64,000 nt of DNA, taken from assembly GCF_048537545.1 (NCBI RefSeq), contig NZ_CP183218.1; one strand, written 5' to 3'. Numbering within the stretch: position 1 is the first letter of the stretch; the number at the start of each line of letters is the position of its first letter. Of the stretch, positions 9,598-18,403 are shown piece after piece. The position numbers and the translations under genes were made by a program. Below the pieces are notes generated by a model. That model saw only the letters and a list, made by a program, of their open reading frames with translations. It ran no database searches and was not told the DNA's origin. This DNA is from Chania fonticola_B (GTDB taxonomy: Bacteria > Pseudomonadota > Gammaproteobacteria > Enterobacterales > Enterobacteriaceae).

Positions 9598-11640
9598 TTA
9601 CCCTTTTATACCGTAATGGCGCAGCATAGCATCCAGCTTCGGTTCACGGCCACGGAAGCGTTTGAACAATTCCATCGGCTCTTCGGAACCCCCGCGTGAC
9701 AGGATGTTATCGAGGAAGGATTGACCGGTTTCAGCGTTGAAAATCCCTTCATCTTCAAAACGCGAGTAGGCGTCTGCCGACAACACTTCCGCCCACAGGT
9801 AGCTGTAGTAACCCGCCGCATAGCCACCGGCAAAGATATGGCTGAATGCGTGTGGGAAACGGCCCCAGCTCGGCGAAGGGATCACCGCCACCATTTTCTT
9901 CACCTCGGCCAGGGTTGGCAGGATCTGCGCCCCTTTTTCCGGGCTGTATTCGGCGTGCATACGGAAATCGAACAGGCCAAACTCCAGCTGACGCAGGATA
10001 AACAGCGCCGCCTGATAGTTTTTCGCTTCCAGCATTTTGTCCAGCAGGGCTTTCGGCAGTGGTTCGCCGGTCTGGAAGTGACCAGAGATAAACGCCAATG
10101 CCTCCGGCTCCCAGCACCAGTTTTCCATAAACTGACTTGGCAGCTCCACCGCGTCCCAAGGCACACCGTTGATGCCAGAAACCCCGGCGGTATCGATCTG
10201 CGTCAGCATATGGTGCAGACCGTGGCCAAACTCATGGAACAGCGTGGTGACTTCGTTATGGGTAAACAGCGCCGGCTGGTCACCCAGCGGGCGGTTAAAG
10301 TTACAGGTGAGATAGGCAACCGGTTTTTGCAATTCGCCATTGGCTTTGCGCAGGCTACCGACGCAATCATCCATCCATGCACCACCGCGCTTGTTCTCGC
10401 GGGCATACAAGTCCAGATAGAAGCTGCCGCGCAGTTCACCTTTGGCATCGAACAGATCGAAGAAACGCACCTCTGGATGCCAGGTATCAACACCCTGACG
10501 CTCTTTGGCGGTGATACCGTAAATACGGTTAACCACTTCAAACAGCCCTTCCAGCACGCGCTGTTCCGGGAAGTAGGGGCGCAGTTGCTCATCACTGATG
10601 GAGAACAGATGTTGCTTCTGCTTTTCTCCGTAATAACTGATATCCCAAGCCTCTAACTCATCCACACCATAGTGCTGTTTGGCAAAGGCTCGTAGCTGTG
10701 CCAGTTCTTGCTCTGCCTGTGGGCGAGCGCGCTTGGCCAGATCGCTCAGAAAACCGAGCACTTGCTCCGGGCTTTCTGCCATCTTGGTCGCCAATGATTT
10801 GTCCGCATAGCTGGCAAAACCCAGCAGCTGTGCCAGTTCGTGGCGCAGAGCCAGCGTTTCCGCCATCACTTCGCTGTTATCCCACTTACCAGCATTCGGC
10901 CCCTGATCGGAGGCACGGGTGGTGAAGGCGCGATACATCTCTTCACGCAGCTCCTGGTTATCGGCATAGGTCATCACCGGCAAATAGCTCGGCATGTCCA
11001 GCGTCAGCAACCAGCCTTCCTGCTCTTTGGCCTGTGCCATCGCCTGGGCTTGGGCCAGTGCGCTTTCCGGCAGGCCGCTCAGCTCATTCACATCAGTAAT
11101 CAACTTGCTCCAGCCCATGGTGGCATCGAGCACATTGTTGCTGTAGGTCGAACCCAGTTCAGACAGACGCGCCACGATCTCGCCGTAACGCTTTTGTTTT
11201 TCCTTTGGCAGGCCAATGCCCGATAGCTCAAAATCACGCAGCGCGTTTTCTACCGACTTGCGCTGTGGCGCGGTCAGTTTGGCAAAGCCTTCGCCGTCTT
11301 TCAGATTACGATAGGCCTGGTACAGCCCTTCATGCTGGCCCACCCAAGTACCGTATTCGGAAAGCAGCGGCAGCGCCTGCTCGTAAGCTTCGCGCAGTTC
11401 CGGGCTGTTTTTCACCGAGTTTAGGTGACCAACAGGTGACCAGATGCGTGACAGGCGATCGTCAGATTCGGCCAGCGGCTGACACAGATTTTCCCAGGTA
11501 AACGGCCCTGGTTGTGCCACGACGCGCTCAACCGCAGCACGGCAGTCGGCCAGTGCGGATGTCACCGCAGGAACGATATCTTCAGGGCGAATGGCAGAAA
11601 ACGGCGGTAAGGCAAACGGTGTCAGCAACGCATTGGTCAT
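9598..11640 (-). CDS. prlC: Oligopeptidase A
   Basis: A 680-residue cytoplasmic M3-family zinc metallopeptidase that degrades oligopeptides and cleaved signal peptides. The HExxH zinc motif appears as FHEFGHGLHH near residue 470. The whole sequence is colinear with E. coli PrlC, which is also 680 residues when the start is taken at ATG 11640 (MTNALLTPF); AGGAC lies upstream. An open frame extends 45 codons further but has no family match. It is the first gene of a prlC-rsmJ pair. In E. coli the gene is heat-inducible; I saw no convincing sigma-32 promoter here. Confidence 0.96.
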   Translation of the reverse strand: MTNALLTPFALPPFSAIRPEDIVPAVTSALADCRAAVERVVAQPGPFTWENLCQPLAESDDRLSRIWSPVGHLNSVKNSPELREAYEQALPLLSEYGTWVGQHEGLYQAYRNLKDGEGFAKLTAPQRKSVENALRDFELSGIGLPKEKQKRYGEIVARLSELGSTYSNNVLDATMGWSKLITDVNELSGLPESALAQAQAMAQAKEQEGWLLTLDMPSYLPVMTYADNQELREEMYRAFTTRASDQGPNAGKWDNSEVMAETLALRHELAQLLGFASYADKSLATKMAESPEQVLGFLSDLAKRARPQAEQELAQLRAFAKQHYGVDELEAWDISYYGEKQKQHLFSISDEQLRPYFPEQRVLEGLFEVVNRIYGITAKERQGVDTWHPEVRFFDLFDAKGELRGSFYLDLYARENKRGGAWMDDCVGSLRKANGELQKPVAYLTCNFNRPLGDQPALFTHNEVTTLFHEFGHGLHHMLTQIDTAGVSGINGVPWDAVELPSQFMENWCWEPEALAFISGHFQTGEPLPKALLDKMLEAKNYQAALFILRQLEFGLFDFRMHAEYSPEKGAQILPTLAEVKKMVAVIPSPSWGRFPHAFSHIFAGGYAAGYYSYLWAEVLSADAYSRFEDEGIFNAETGQSFLDNILSRGGSEEPMELFKRFRGREPKLDAMLRHYGIKG

Positions 11641-12083
11641 AGAGGCAGTCCTGATTAGGGTGGTGGACCCGATGCGCACATCAGGCCAGACAAAGATAAG
11701 CTTCTTTCTAACATGGTGCCAACCAGCGGGAAAATCAATGGTCATGCGTGTGATTGAACCTGTTTCTTCACTCACGCGGATCGTTTAGTGAGGAAGATAG
11801 GCCACAATTGCATTAAGTAGATTAAGTAGGAAAGCGACAAGAATACCTCCCCGCTAAGTACCTATAAAATGCTCTCATTTGCGTTAATACACGTTTCAAA
11901 CACGCTCACATACATACAGCATACTTTATGAGTCATTTTTATTTATTGATGAATATTATTATTCCTAGCTAAAAAATCAGCCTGTGCGCTAAAAACCATG
12001 TTAATTGAGGTTGTTTTGATACAAAATGGTTCGGTCTATTTTTAACCAACCCCAGCCACGAATTACATGACAAGGAGTTCATC
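11641..12083. other. prlC-hcp divergent intergenic region
   Basis: A 443-base gap holding the presumed prlC promoter on its left and the hcp promoter on its right. The right two thirds (11830-12060) are markedly AT-rich compared with prlC, which fits the edge of an acquired cassette. No gene or strong promoter pair can be supported. Confidence 0.45.
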
Positions 12084-12563
12084 ATGGCAAATAATATCTA
12101 CGCAACGATTAATGGAAAACAACAAGGGTTGATATCGGCAGGGTGTTCTACAGCGGATTCGATCGGTAACAAGCACCAATTAGGCCACGAAAACCAGATA
12201 CTGGTTCTTAAGCTCGCGCATAACATCAGCCGGGGCGAAAATGTGATGCATAACCCAGTGATTTTTGTTAAACCACAGGATAAATCATCTCCTTTGTTTT
12301 TGCTGGCTATTTCTAATAACGAGTTGCTTAACCTTAAGTTTGATTTTTACCGCACATCACAAAATGGTGCCCAAGAGTTGTACTACACGATCGAACTCAG
12401 AGAGGCGACCATCGTAGATTTCAACATAAACTATCCCCACTGCTTAACGCATTCTAGTGCACAACCCGAAGAAATTATTTCCGTACGTTATAAAGATATT
12501 ATCTGCCAACACCATATCGCTGGCACCTCAGGTTATAGCGTATGGGACGACAGAGTTTATTAA
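12084..12563 (+). CDS. hcp: Hcp-family type VI secretion tube protein (orphan)
   Basis: A 159-residue Hcp1-type protein, the hexameric ring unit of the type VI secretion tube and a carrier for small effectors. Family hallmarks are GLISAGCSTADSIGNK at residues 15-30, the FYRTSQNGAQELYYTIEL block near 92-110, and the end GTSGYSVWDDRVY. AAGGAG lies 7 bases before the ATG. No structural T6SS genes (tssB/C, vgrG, clpV) are in the window, so it is an orphan hcp that presumably serves a T6SS elsewhere. It is convergent with the effector/immunity genes to its right, which suggests those products are delivered by this tube. Confidence 0.92.
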   Translation: MANNIYATINGKQQGLISAGCSTADSIGNKHQLGHENQILVLKLAHNISRGENVMHNPVIFVKPQDKSSPLFLLAISNNELLNLKFDFYRTSQNGAQELYYTIELREATIVDFNINYPHCLTHSSAQPEEIISVRYKDIICQHHIAGTSGYSVWDDRVY

Positions 12564-12572
12564 TGACTAGCT

Positions 12573-12595
12573 GGGTCTCTTTTACCAAGAGGCCC
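12573..12595. terminator. Hairpin between convergent hcp and immunity genes
   Basis: A 9-bp stem with one G-T pair (GGGTCTCTT/AAGAGGCCC) and a 5-base loop starts 10 bases after the hcp stop and touches the stop codon of the facing gene. There is no T-run on either side, so it may be a weak terminator or only an mRNA-end structure. Confidence 0.4.
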
Positions 12596-13071
12596 TAACG
12601 TCTATAAACTGCTCTGGGTCTTTTAAGCACTTGGGTTCCTCTTTTTTTACATTCGCTGGCATCTTTGATATAGAGCGTCTCCGAATATAAACTTTTTTTC
12701 CAACAAGTGCCATAACCTTTTTGATGTAGGGCGCTAGTAAAATAAAAATTAAAAACAGTCACAAGCACAAAAAACAAGGCCGTTAAATATATACACAACA
12801 TGCTAAATTTCTTTATTTTTGTTAAATTTTTCCTTCTTGTAACCAAGACATACCCTGACATCACCATCATCATTACGAATCCAAAGAAACCTGCCACCAT
12901 ATAATTCGCCATTAGATAAAATGACACAACATCTGGGTATGATAAGTAAGGTAATACCTTGTTTTTTAAAATGTACGGTACAAATAAAACACCAAACAAT
13001 CCAACAAAAAAGGAAAAGAGAAAACTCAGTTTCTCAATGAAGGTCGTTTCTAATTCAATTTTATTTTTCAT
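12595..13071 (-). CDS. Membrane protein, probable second immunity protein of the T6SS cassette
   Basis: A 158-residue protein paralogous to its upstream neighbour: both begin with MKNK, share a PDVVSF motif around residue 45, three to four hydrophobic segments, and a nearly identical C-terminal tail with two conserved cysteines (GYGTCWK and SECKKRG). The layout suggests an inner-membrane protein whose Cys-bearing tail lies on the periplasmic side. Context (just downstream of a hydrophobic effector candidate and an orphan hcp) points to immunity. The DUF1240-type membrane proteins are a possible family, but this is from memory. It starts 30 bases after the first copy ends. Confidence 0.6.
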   Translation of the reverse strand: MKNKIELETTFIEKLSFLFSFFVGLFGVLFVPYILKNKVLPYLSYPDVVSFYLMANYMVAGFFGFVMMMVMSGYVLVTRRKNLTKIKKFSMLCIYLTALFFVLVTVFNFYFTSALHQKGYGTCWKKSLYSETLYIKDASECKKRGTQVLKRPRAVYRR

Positions 13072-13101
13072 ACTTCACTATCATCATATCAACCGGTGAT
13101 T

Positions 13102-13587
13102 CTATTTTTGGTAAGCTGGTCTTGGCTTTCTAAGTACCTCTGATCCTCTTTTTTTACATTCCTCGGCATCTTTAATATAGAGCGTCTCCGAATACAAGCT
13201 TCTTTTCCAACAGGTGCCATAGCCATGCTGATCCAACACTGTGGTAAAATGCCAATTAAAAATAAAGGCGACAACAAGCAAAAAAGCGGTAAGGCGTAAA
13301 GAGTATATAAGTATAGGCTTGAATTTAGCTAGATAATTTTTGCCGGTAATAGACAAATGGAAAAACATAAGGAAATATACGGCACTTGCAGGAATAATTG
13401 CTAAAATGAAAGTTTCCAACCTGTTAAATGAAACAACATCAGGATAGGTAAAGCTGATGATATAGTTGCTAATAATACTTGGTGCAAAAATGCAACCTAA
13501 AGAAAAAATCCCGGCGACAAGCAAAGAACTTAAACGCTCTTTTACTGTAACTGTCTCGCCCACGTTGGTTATTAATTTATTTTTCAT
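13102..13587 (-). CDS. Membrane protein, probable immunity protein of the T6SS cassette
   Basis: A 161-residue protein with about three hydrophobic segments and a C-terminal tail carrying GYGTCWKRSLYSETLYIKD and EECKKRG. Its ATG overlaps the stop codon of the upstream effector candidate (ATGA overlap), which means tight translational coupling, typical of toxin/immunity pairs. A second diverged copy follows immediately. The base composition is AT-richer than the flanking core genes. The immunity role is inferred from position and membrane topology; no functional motif is known to me. Confidence 0.65.
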   Translation of the reverse strand: MKNKLITNVGETVTVKERLSSLLVAGIFSLGCIFAPSIISNYIISFTYPDVVSFNRLETFILAIIPASAVYFLMFFHLSITGKNYLAKFKPILIYSLRLTAFLLVVAFIFNWHFTTVLDQHGYGTCWKRSLYSETLYIKDAEECKKRGSEVLRKPRPAYQK

Positions 13588-14459
13588 GGTTTATTGTATA
13601 AAATTTGGCTATTTGTTCCTAACACACTTGAAACTCTTGGTGTCTGCGCTTCCATTTCCTTTATTTTTTCTATAATTTTATTAGTGATTCCATACTCCCG
13701 GTCTAAATACTCTAGACCCATCGTAATAAAAAACGCCACAATGGCGACACCAATAATAGCACCACCTAAGGAAACAGCCGCCCCTATTAACAACGCGGAC
13801 GATGTTGCTCTCATGATAACAGTAACGACAACCGCTTTGGCAATATCACTAGTTATATTTCCTAAAAAACTAGCCGCAGTGCTTTCATCCTTTAGTATAA
13901 ACTCCAGGCTACGGTAGGCCAAAGAGACATATATACTCCATTTCATGCCCTGTATAGCAGTATGATTAAGCCCTTTTACCCCGACCCCAATTTGTACAAC
14001 CTGCATATTATTTAACGAATAACGCGTTCCATTTAAGATCCGTCTAATACCTGGGTAGCCGGTGATCTTGATTAACTTCTCGCCGTTTCTTCCGACATAA
14101 ATGATGGCGGCAATCCCAAAGCCCCCCAACTTCCTGACCAGGTCCGCCGCAGAGTAGAAATCCTTTGCGTTGCCGCTATAGGTTGCAGCATATCCCAGAT
14201 AGTCCAACCCTTCATCACGTGTGATATTTAGAAAACCCTCATCATGCTGCCGATCGCCTCTGCCAAACTCTCCAAAGCACTCCAGAACATCATAGGCTTC
14301 TTCTTTGGTAAGCAGCATGATGTGGCGCTGTTCGGCATTCATACAAGCCTGGAATTTTTCTTCCGCAATTCGTCGGACATAGGCGCCATGATCGGGTGGT
14401 GTGGGGAAGAGAGTGGAATTATTTCCCGTGAGATAGTTGGGGTATATTCTATCTTTCAT
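13584..14459 (-). CDS. Probable T6SS effector with membrane-inserting C-terminal region
   Basis: A 291-residue protein. I chose ATG 14459 because GGAGG lies 5 bases upstream. The N-terminal 205 residues are soluble-looking and carry no catalytic motif that I recognise. Residues 207-248 form a long, almost uncharged helix-pair-like stretch (from AKAVVVTVIMRATSS to FFITMGLE), followed by a charged amphipathic end. Such a single hydrophobic hairpin near the C-terminus resembles pore-forming or membrane-depolarising effectors, and the putative targets match the membrane-located immunity candidates encoded directly downstream with a 4-base overlap. Secretion through the nearby Hcp is an inference. 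Confidence 0.6.
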   Translation of the reverse strand: MKDRIYPNYLTGNNSTLFPTPPDHGAYVRRIAEEKFQACMNAEQRHIMLLTKEEAYDVLECFGEFGRGDRQHDEGFLNITRDEGLDYLGYAATYSGNAKDFYSAADLVRKLGGFGIAAIIYVGRNGEKLIKITGYPGIRRILNGTRYSLNNMQVVQIGVGVKGLNHTAIQGMKWSIYVSLAYRSLEFILKDESTAASFLGNITSDIAKAVVVTVIMRATSSALLIGAAVSLGGAIIGVAIVAFFITMGLEYLDREYGITNKIIEKIKEMEAQTPRVSSVLGTNSQILYNKP

Positions 14460-14761
14460 CGCGGCCTCCGGTTGCCTTATAAGAAAGTATTTCCATTTAC
14501 TCATCCACTAATATAATTGAAATTCGGCATTGTATAAAGAACAATCAAGGCAAATTCCTCATAGCTATCACCTATTCTTGACTATACCGGCGTAGATCCC
14601 TGCAGGCTGCAACGCTTTTCGCTTTTTACCAGCAAGGCGGTTTATACTTGGTAGCTTAAATTCGTTGATCTACGAGTTTGCAGTAAACACGCAGAACTCT
14701 TTTGCATTTAATGAGTTGATTTTATTGAAAATAACTCGAAAATCAGGAAACACAAAACGCC
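14460..14761. other. Effector-rlmJ divergent intergenic region
   Basis: A 302-base gap with the promoters of the effector operon and of rlmJ. AT-rich; I see no further gene, repeat or clear promoter. This is the right-hand junction of the T6SS cassette with core sequence. Confidence 0.4.
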
Positions 14762-15604
14762 ATGTTAAGTTACCGCCACAGTTTTCACGCCGGCAACCAC
14801 GCCGACGTGCTCAAGCACACCGTTCAGAGCCTGATCATTGAGGCGCTGAAAGAAAAAGATAAGCCGCTGCTGTACCTGGATACCCACTCCGGTGCCGGGC
14901 GCTATCAGCTGAGCGGTGAGCATGCCGAGCGCACCGGGGAATACCTGGAAGGCATCGGCCTGCTGTGGCAACGTGACGATCTGCCAGAAGAGCTGGCGGC
15001 CTACATGAGCGTAGTGCACAACTTCAACCGTTCCGGCACCCTGCGTTACTACCCAGGCTCACCGCTGATCGCCCGCCAGTTGCTGCGCCCGCAGGATAAA
15101 ATCCATCTGACAGAGCTGCACCCAAGTGATTTCCCGCTGTTGCGTAACGAATTCCAGAAAGACGAGCGCGCCAAAGTGCAGCGTGCCGATGGCTACCAGC
15201 AGTTAAAATCGCAGTTGCCACCTCCGTCACGCCGTGGCCTGATCCTGATGGACCCACCGTATGAGATGAAAACCGATTATCAAGACGTGGTGAAAGGTAT
15301 TCAGGAAGGCTACAAACGTTTTGCTACCGGCACCTATGCCCTGTGGTATCCGGTGGTGATGCGCCAGCAGATCAAACGCATGCTCAAAGAGCTGGAAGCG
15401 ACCGGCATCCGCCGTATCCTGCAAATTGAGCTGGCGGTGAAACCCGACAGCGATCAACGCGGGATGACGGCTTCAGGCATGATCGTGATTAACCCACCTT
15501 GGAAGCTGGAACAGCAGATGAACAACGTGCTGCCGTGGCTACACAAGGTACTGGTGCCGTCCGGTATCGGTCACCACCTGGTGAACTGGGTCGTACCAGA
15601 ATAA
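14762..15604 (+). CDS. rlmJ: 23S rRNA m6A2030 methyltransferase RlmJ
   Basis: A 280-residue enzyme, the same length as E. coli RlmJ (YhiR), that methylates adenine 2030 of 23S rRNA. It begins MLSYRHSFHAGNHADVLKH and carries the N6-adenine methyltransferase motif DPPYE near residue 164. The C-terminal half (GMTASGMIVINPPWKLEQQ) is also diagnostic. In E. coli it lies between prlC and gor; here a T6SS cassette separates it from prlC and the gat operon separates it from gor. Confidence 0.96.
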   Translation: MLSYRHSFHAGNHADVLKHTVQSLIIEALKEKDKPLLYLDTHSGAGRYQLSGEHAERTGEYLEGIGLLWQRDDLPEELAAYMSVVHNFNRSGTLRYYPGSPLIARQLLRPQDKIHLTELHPSDFPLLRNEFQKDERAKVQRADGYQQLKSQLPPPSRRGLILMDPPYEMKTDYQDVVKGIQEGYKRFATGTYALWYPVVMRQQIKRMLKELEATGIRRILQIELAVKPDSDQRGMTASGMIVINPPWKLEQQMNNVLPWLHKVLVPSGIGHHLVNWVVPE

Positions 15605-15736
15605 GTTCGATGATGGTCGCCTGCCTGGGCGGCCATCCACTTTTCCCTTCTCCATCCCCCCTGCTTCAGCCTCATTTTCCCCCGATCTTTTGCCGATCCT
15701 CATCACAACCGCAAAATAACTGTTTGCTTATTTTAC

Positions 15737-15764
15737 CTTTCGATCAGATGATGAATATCGAAAG
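15737..15764. promoter_or_regulatory. Candidate GatR operator upstream of gatY
   Basis: A perfect 8-bp inverted repeat (CTTTCGAT / ATCGAAAG) with a 12-base spacer lies 33 bases before the gatY start. Similar TTTCGA half-sites recur upstream of gatZ and gatR, so it is the best candidate for the galactitol repressor site. Inference from recurrence only. Confidence 0.45.
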
Positions 15765-15796
15765 ATACCGTAATAAAAGAAAACAGGAGGCAGGCG

Positions 15797-16651
15797 GTGT
15801 ATATCATTTCGACCAACCATATGCTGAAGAAGGCACAACAACAGGGCTATGCCGTACCTGCCTTCAACATTCATAACCTGGAAACCATGCAGGTGGTGGC
15901 AGAAACCGCCGCACACATGCGCTCGCCAGTGATCCTGGCCGGTACACCGGGCACCTATCTCTATGCGGGAACGGCTAACGTGGTCGCCATTGTCAAACAG
16001 CTGGCCGCCGAATACCGCATCCCGCTGGCGGTACATCTGGATCACCATGAAACCCTGCAAGATATTGAAACTAAAGTGCATGCTGGGATCCGCTCGGCCA
16101 TGATTGATGGCTCACACCTGCCCTTTGCGGAAAATGTCGCCCTGGTGCGGCAGGTGACCGAGTTTTGCCATCGTTATGATGTCAGCGTTGAGGCAGAGCT
16201 GGGGCGGCTTGGTGGCGTTGAAGATGGCATCAGCGTCGATGCCAAGGATGCCCGCTATACCTCGCCGCAACAGGCCGAGGAGTTTGTGCGTTCCACCGGC
16301 ATCGATTCACTGGCGGTGGCGATTGGTACGGCACATGGGCTTTACCAGGGCAAGCCAGAGCTGGATTTCATCCGCCTTGGACAGATCCGCGACAGGGTCA
16401 GCGTGCCATTGGTGCTGCATGGTGCGTCGGGTTTGCCGGACGCCGATATTCAGCAGGCGATTCGGCTGGGTGTCTGCAAGGTGAACGTGGCGACGGAGCT
16501 TAAAATCGCCTTTTCCGATGCGCTGAAACAGCATCTGGCGGAGCATCCGCAGGCCAACGATCCGCGCCACTATATGCAGCCCGCAAAGCTGGCGATGCAG
16601 CAGGTGGTGCAAAAGGTGATTCAGGTTTGTGGCTGCGAAGGCAGGCTGTGA
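15797..16651 (+). CDS. gatY: D-tagatose-1,6-bisphosphate aldolase, catalytic subunit
   Basis: A 284-residue class II aldolase that splits tagatose 1,6-bisphosphate into dihydroxyacetone phosphate and glyceraldehyde 3-phosphate in galactitol breakdown. It aligns with E. coli GatY over its whole length. Zinc and substrate residues are visible in HLDHHE (about residue 80), GTAHG (about 178) and VLHGASG (about 207). Translation starts at GTG 15797, with AGGAGG 7 bases upstream. It is the first gene of the gat cluster, but a 450-base gap with repeats separates it from gatZ. The related AgaY/KbaY aldolases are excluded mainly by the gat neighbours. Confidence 0.93.
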   Translation: MYIISTNHMLKKAQQQGYAVPAFNIHNLETMQVVAETAAHMRSPVILAGTPGTYLYAGTANVVAIVKQLAAEYRIPLAVHLDHHETLQDIETKVHAGIRSAMIDGSHLPFAENVALVRQVTEFCHRYDVSVEAELGRLGGVEDGISVDAKDARYTSPQQAEEFVRSTGIDSLAVAIGTAHGLYQGKPELDFIRLGQIRDRVSVPLVLHGASGLPDADIQQAIRLGVCKVNVATELKIAFSDALKQHLAEHPQANDPRHYMQPAKLAMQQVVQKVIQVCGCEGRL

Positions 16652-16672
16652 AATACACCAGCATGGTAACGG

Positions 16673-16853
16673 CCCCTCACCCTAACCCTCTCCCACAGGG
16701 AGAGGGGACAGCACGTGCTACAAATTAAGCCTTGCATACTACCTCACCAACTCCCACAAAGAAGGGCAATTGAGGCGATCCAACAATGCACTCCATTCCC
16801 AACCACAACGCCGGACCACTCCCTCTCCCTATGGGAGAGGGTTGGAATGAGGG
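16673..16853. repeat. Pair of inverted REP-like palindromes (BIME-like) between gatY and gatZ
   Basis: Two copies of a REP-like unit face each other. The left one (16673-16707) reads CCCCTCACCCTAA then CCCTCTCCC/GGGAGAGGG around a 3-base loop; the right one (16821-16853) is the same palindrome followed by TTGGAATGAGGG. About 110 bases separate them. The same arrangement recurs at 54284-55767. Such units are usually transcribed 3' of genes and may stabilise or attenuate gatY mRNA relative to the distal genes. Confidence 0.75.
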
Positions 16854-17057
16854 CATCCTCTCGTCACAATAACGGCTTTCACTTTATTGCGTATGCAGAC
16901 GCCTCTCTTTATCAATCCTCTATAATTAACTGATTTTAAATAACTAAACCTATCCTGCTCGTTAACTTATTTCCTCACACTGAAAGCACTAGCACGGAAA
17001 AATAGCGGTAAAGTTTTCGATCTTGACCACGAATAATAGAAAAGTGCATTGCTAACC

Positions 17058-17085
17058 TTTCGAAACATTACGATTATATTCGTAA
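17058..17085. promoter_or_regulatory. Candidate GatR operator upstream of gatZ
   Basis: A TTTCGAAA palindrome is followed 2 bases later by an imperfect inverted repeat TTACGA-TTATA-TTCGTAA, 17-44 bases before the gatZ ATG. The TTTCGA core resembles the site before gatY. This suggests that gatZABCD can be transcribed from its own regulated promoter. Confidence 0.35.
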
Positions 17086-17101
17086 GAAAACGGAGGGTAG
17101 A

Positions 17102-18403
17102 ATGAAAAATATCATCGCACGACATAAAGCAGGGGAGCCGATCGGGATCTGCTCTGTCTGTTCGGCACACCCATTAGTCATTGAGGCCGCATTACGCCTG
17201 GATCTGCACAGCGATCGCCAAGTGCTGATCGAGGCCACATCCAACCAGGTTAATCAGTTTGGCGGTTACACCGGCATGAAACCGGCGGATTTCCGGCAGT
17301 TTGTCTGCGATATTGCGGCAACCGTCGGCTTTCCGCTCTCCCGGCTGCTGTTAGGGGGCGACCATCTAGGCCCGAACTGTTGGCAAAATGAACCCGCCGC
17401 CAGCGCAATGGCGAAAGCGGAAGTGCTGATCGCCGACTACGTTACCGCCGGATTCAGCAAGATCCATCTGGATGCATCCATGTCCTGCGCCGACGATCCG
17501 ATCCCGTTAGATCCCAATGTGGTGGCAGAACGCGCCGCCCGTTTGTGCCTGGTCGCCGAACGGGTCGCTACCCCAGAGCAAAAACAGCAGCTAACCTATG
17601 TGATTGGGACCGAGGTGCCGGTTCCAGGGGGAGAGTCTTCCGCCATTGGCAGCGTACATATCACTCACGCGACGGATGCCGCCGCCACGCTGGAAACTCA
17701 CTATCAGGCGTTCCGCAAGGCTGGGTTGGCAGCGGCGATCCCGAGGATCATCGCCGTGGTAGTGCAGCCAGGGGTGGAGTTCGACCACTCACAAGTGATC
17801 GCTTACCAACCACAGCTTGCCCGTGAGCTCTCCCAATTTATTACCACCACGCCGTTGGTTTATGAGGCGCACTCTACCGATTATCAAACGCGTGAAGCCT
17901 ATCAGCAACTGGTGCGCGATCACTTCGCCATTCTCAAGGTTGGCCCGGCCCTGACGTTTGCCCTACGCGAAGCGGTGTTTGCCTTGGCCAATATCGAACA
18001 GGCCCTGATTGCCCCGGAAAAACGCAGCCAGATCCTGGCGGTGATTGACGCCGTAATGCTCGACGAACCGGATTACTGGAAAAAGTATTATCACCCGACG
18101 TTCAGCCGCTCGCTGATCGACCTGCATTTCAGCCTGTCGGATCGTATCCGCTACTACTGGCCTCATCCGCGTATTGCCCAAAGTATGACGACGCTGCTCA
18201 ATAACCTCGACCAGCAAGAGATCCCCGCGGGCCTGCTTAGCCAATACTTCCCGCTGCAATATCAGCGCGTGATGGAGCGCAAACTGGCGAAGCAACCCCA
18301 CGCACTGATGATCGACAAGATTCAGGATGTGCTGCGCGCTTACCGCTTCGGCTGTGCCTCCGCAGAGCAAGCCAAAAACGCCGAGGAGATGGTCCATGCA
18401 TAA
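17102..18403 (+). CDS. gatZ: D-tagatose-1,6-bisphosphate aldolase, non-catalytic subunit
   Basis: A 433-residue partner of GatY that is needed for full activity and stability of the aldolase; it has a TIM-barrel fold but no catalysis of its own. It begins MKNIIARHKAGEPIGICSVCSAHPLVIEAAL, as in the GatZ/KbaZ family, and E. coli GatZ is of similar length. GGAGGG lies 4-5 bases before the ATG. It overlaps gatA by 8 bases. Confidence 0.92.
   Translation: MKNIIARHKAGEPIGICSVCSAHPLVIEAALRLDLHSDRQVLIEATSNQVNQFGGYTGMKPADFRQFVCDIAATVGFPLSRLLLGGDHLGPNCWQNEPAASAMAKAEVLIADYVTAGFSKIHLDASMSCADDPIPLDPNVVAERAARLCLVAERVATPEQKQQLTYVIGTEVPVPGGESSAIGSVHITHATDAAATLETHYQAFRKAGLAAAIPRIIAVVVQPGVEFDHSQVIAYQPQLARELSQFITTTPLVYEAHSTDYQTREAYQQLVRDHFAILKVGPALTFALREAVFALANIEQALIAPEKRSQILAVIDAVMLDEPDYWKKYYHPTFSRSLIDLHFSLSDRIRYYWPHPRIAQSMTTLLNNLDQQEIPAGLLSQYFPLQYQRVMERKLAKQPHALMIDKIQDVLRAYRFGCASAEQAKNAEEMVHA

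Noticed and set aside
9721..10656. 311-codon open frame on the + strand opposite prlC
   Set aside because: Antisense shadow within the conserved oligopeptidase A gene; no start signal or motif.
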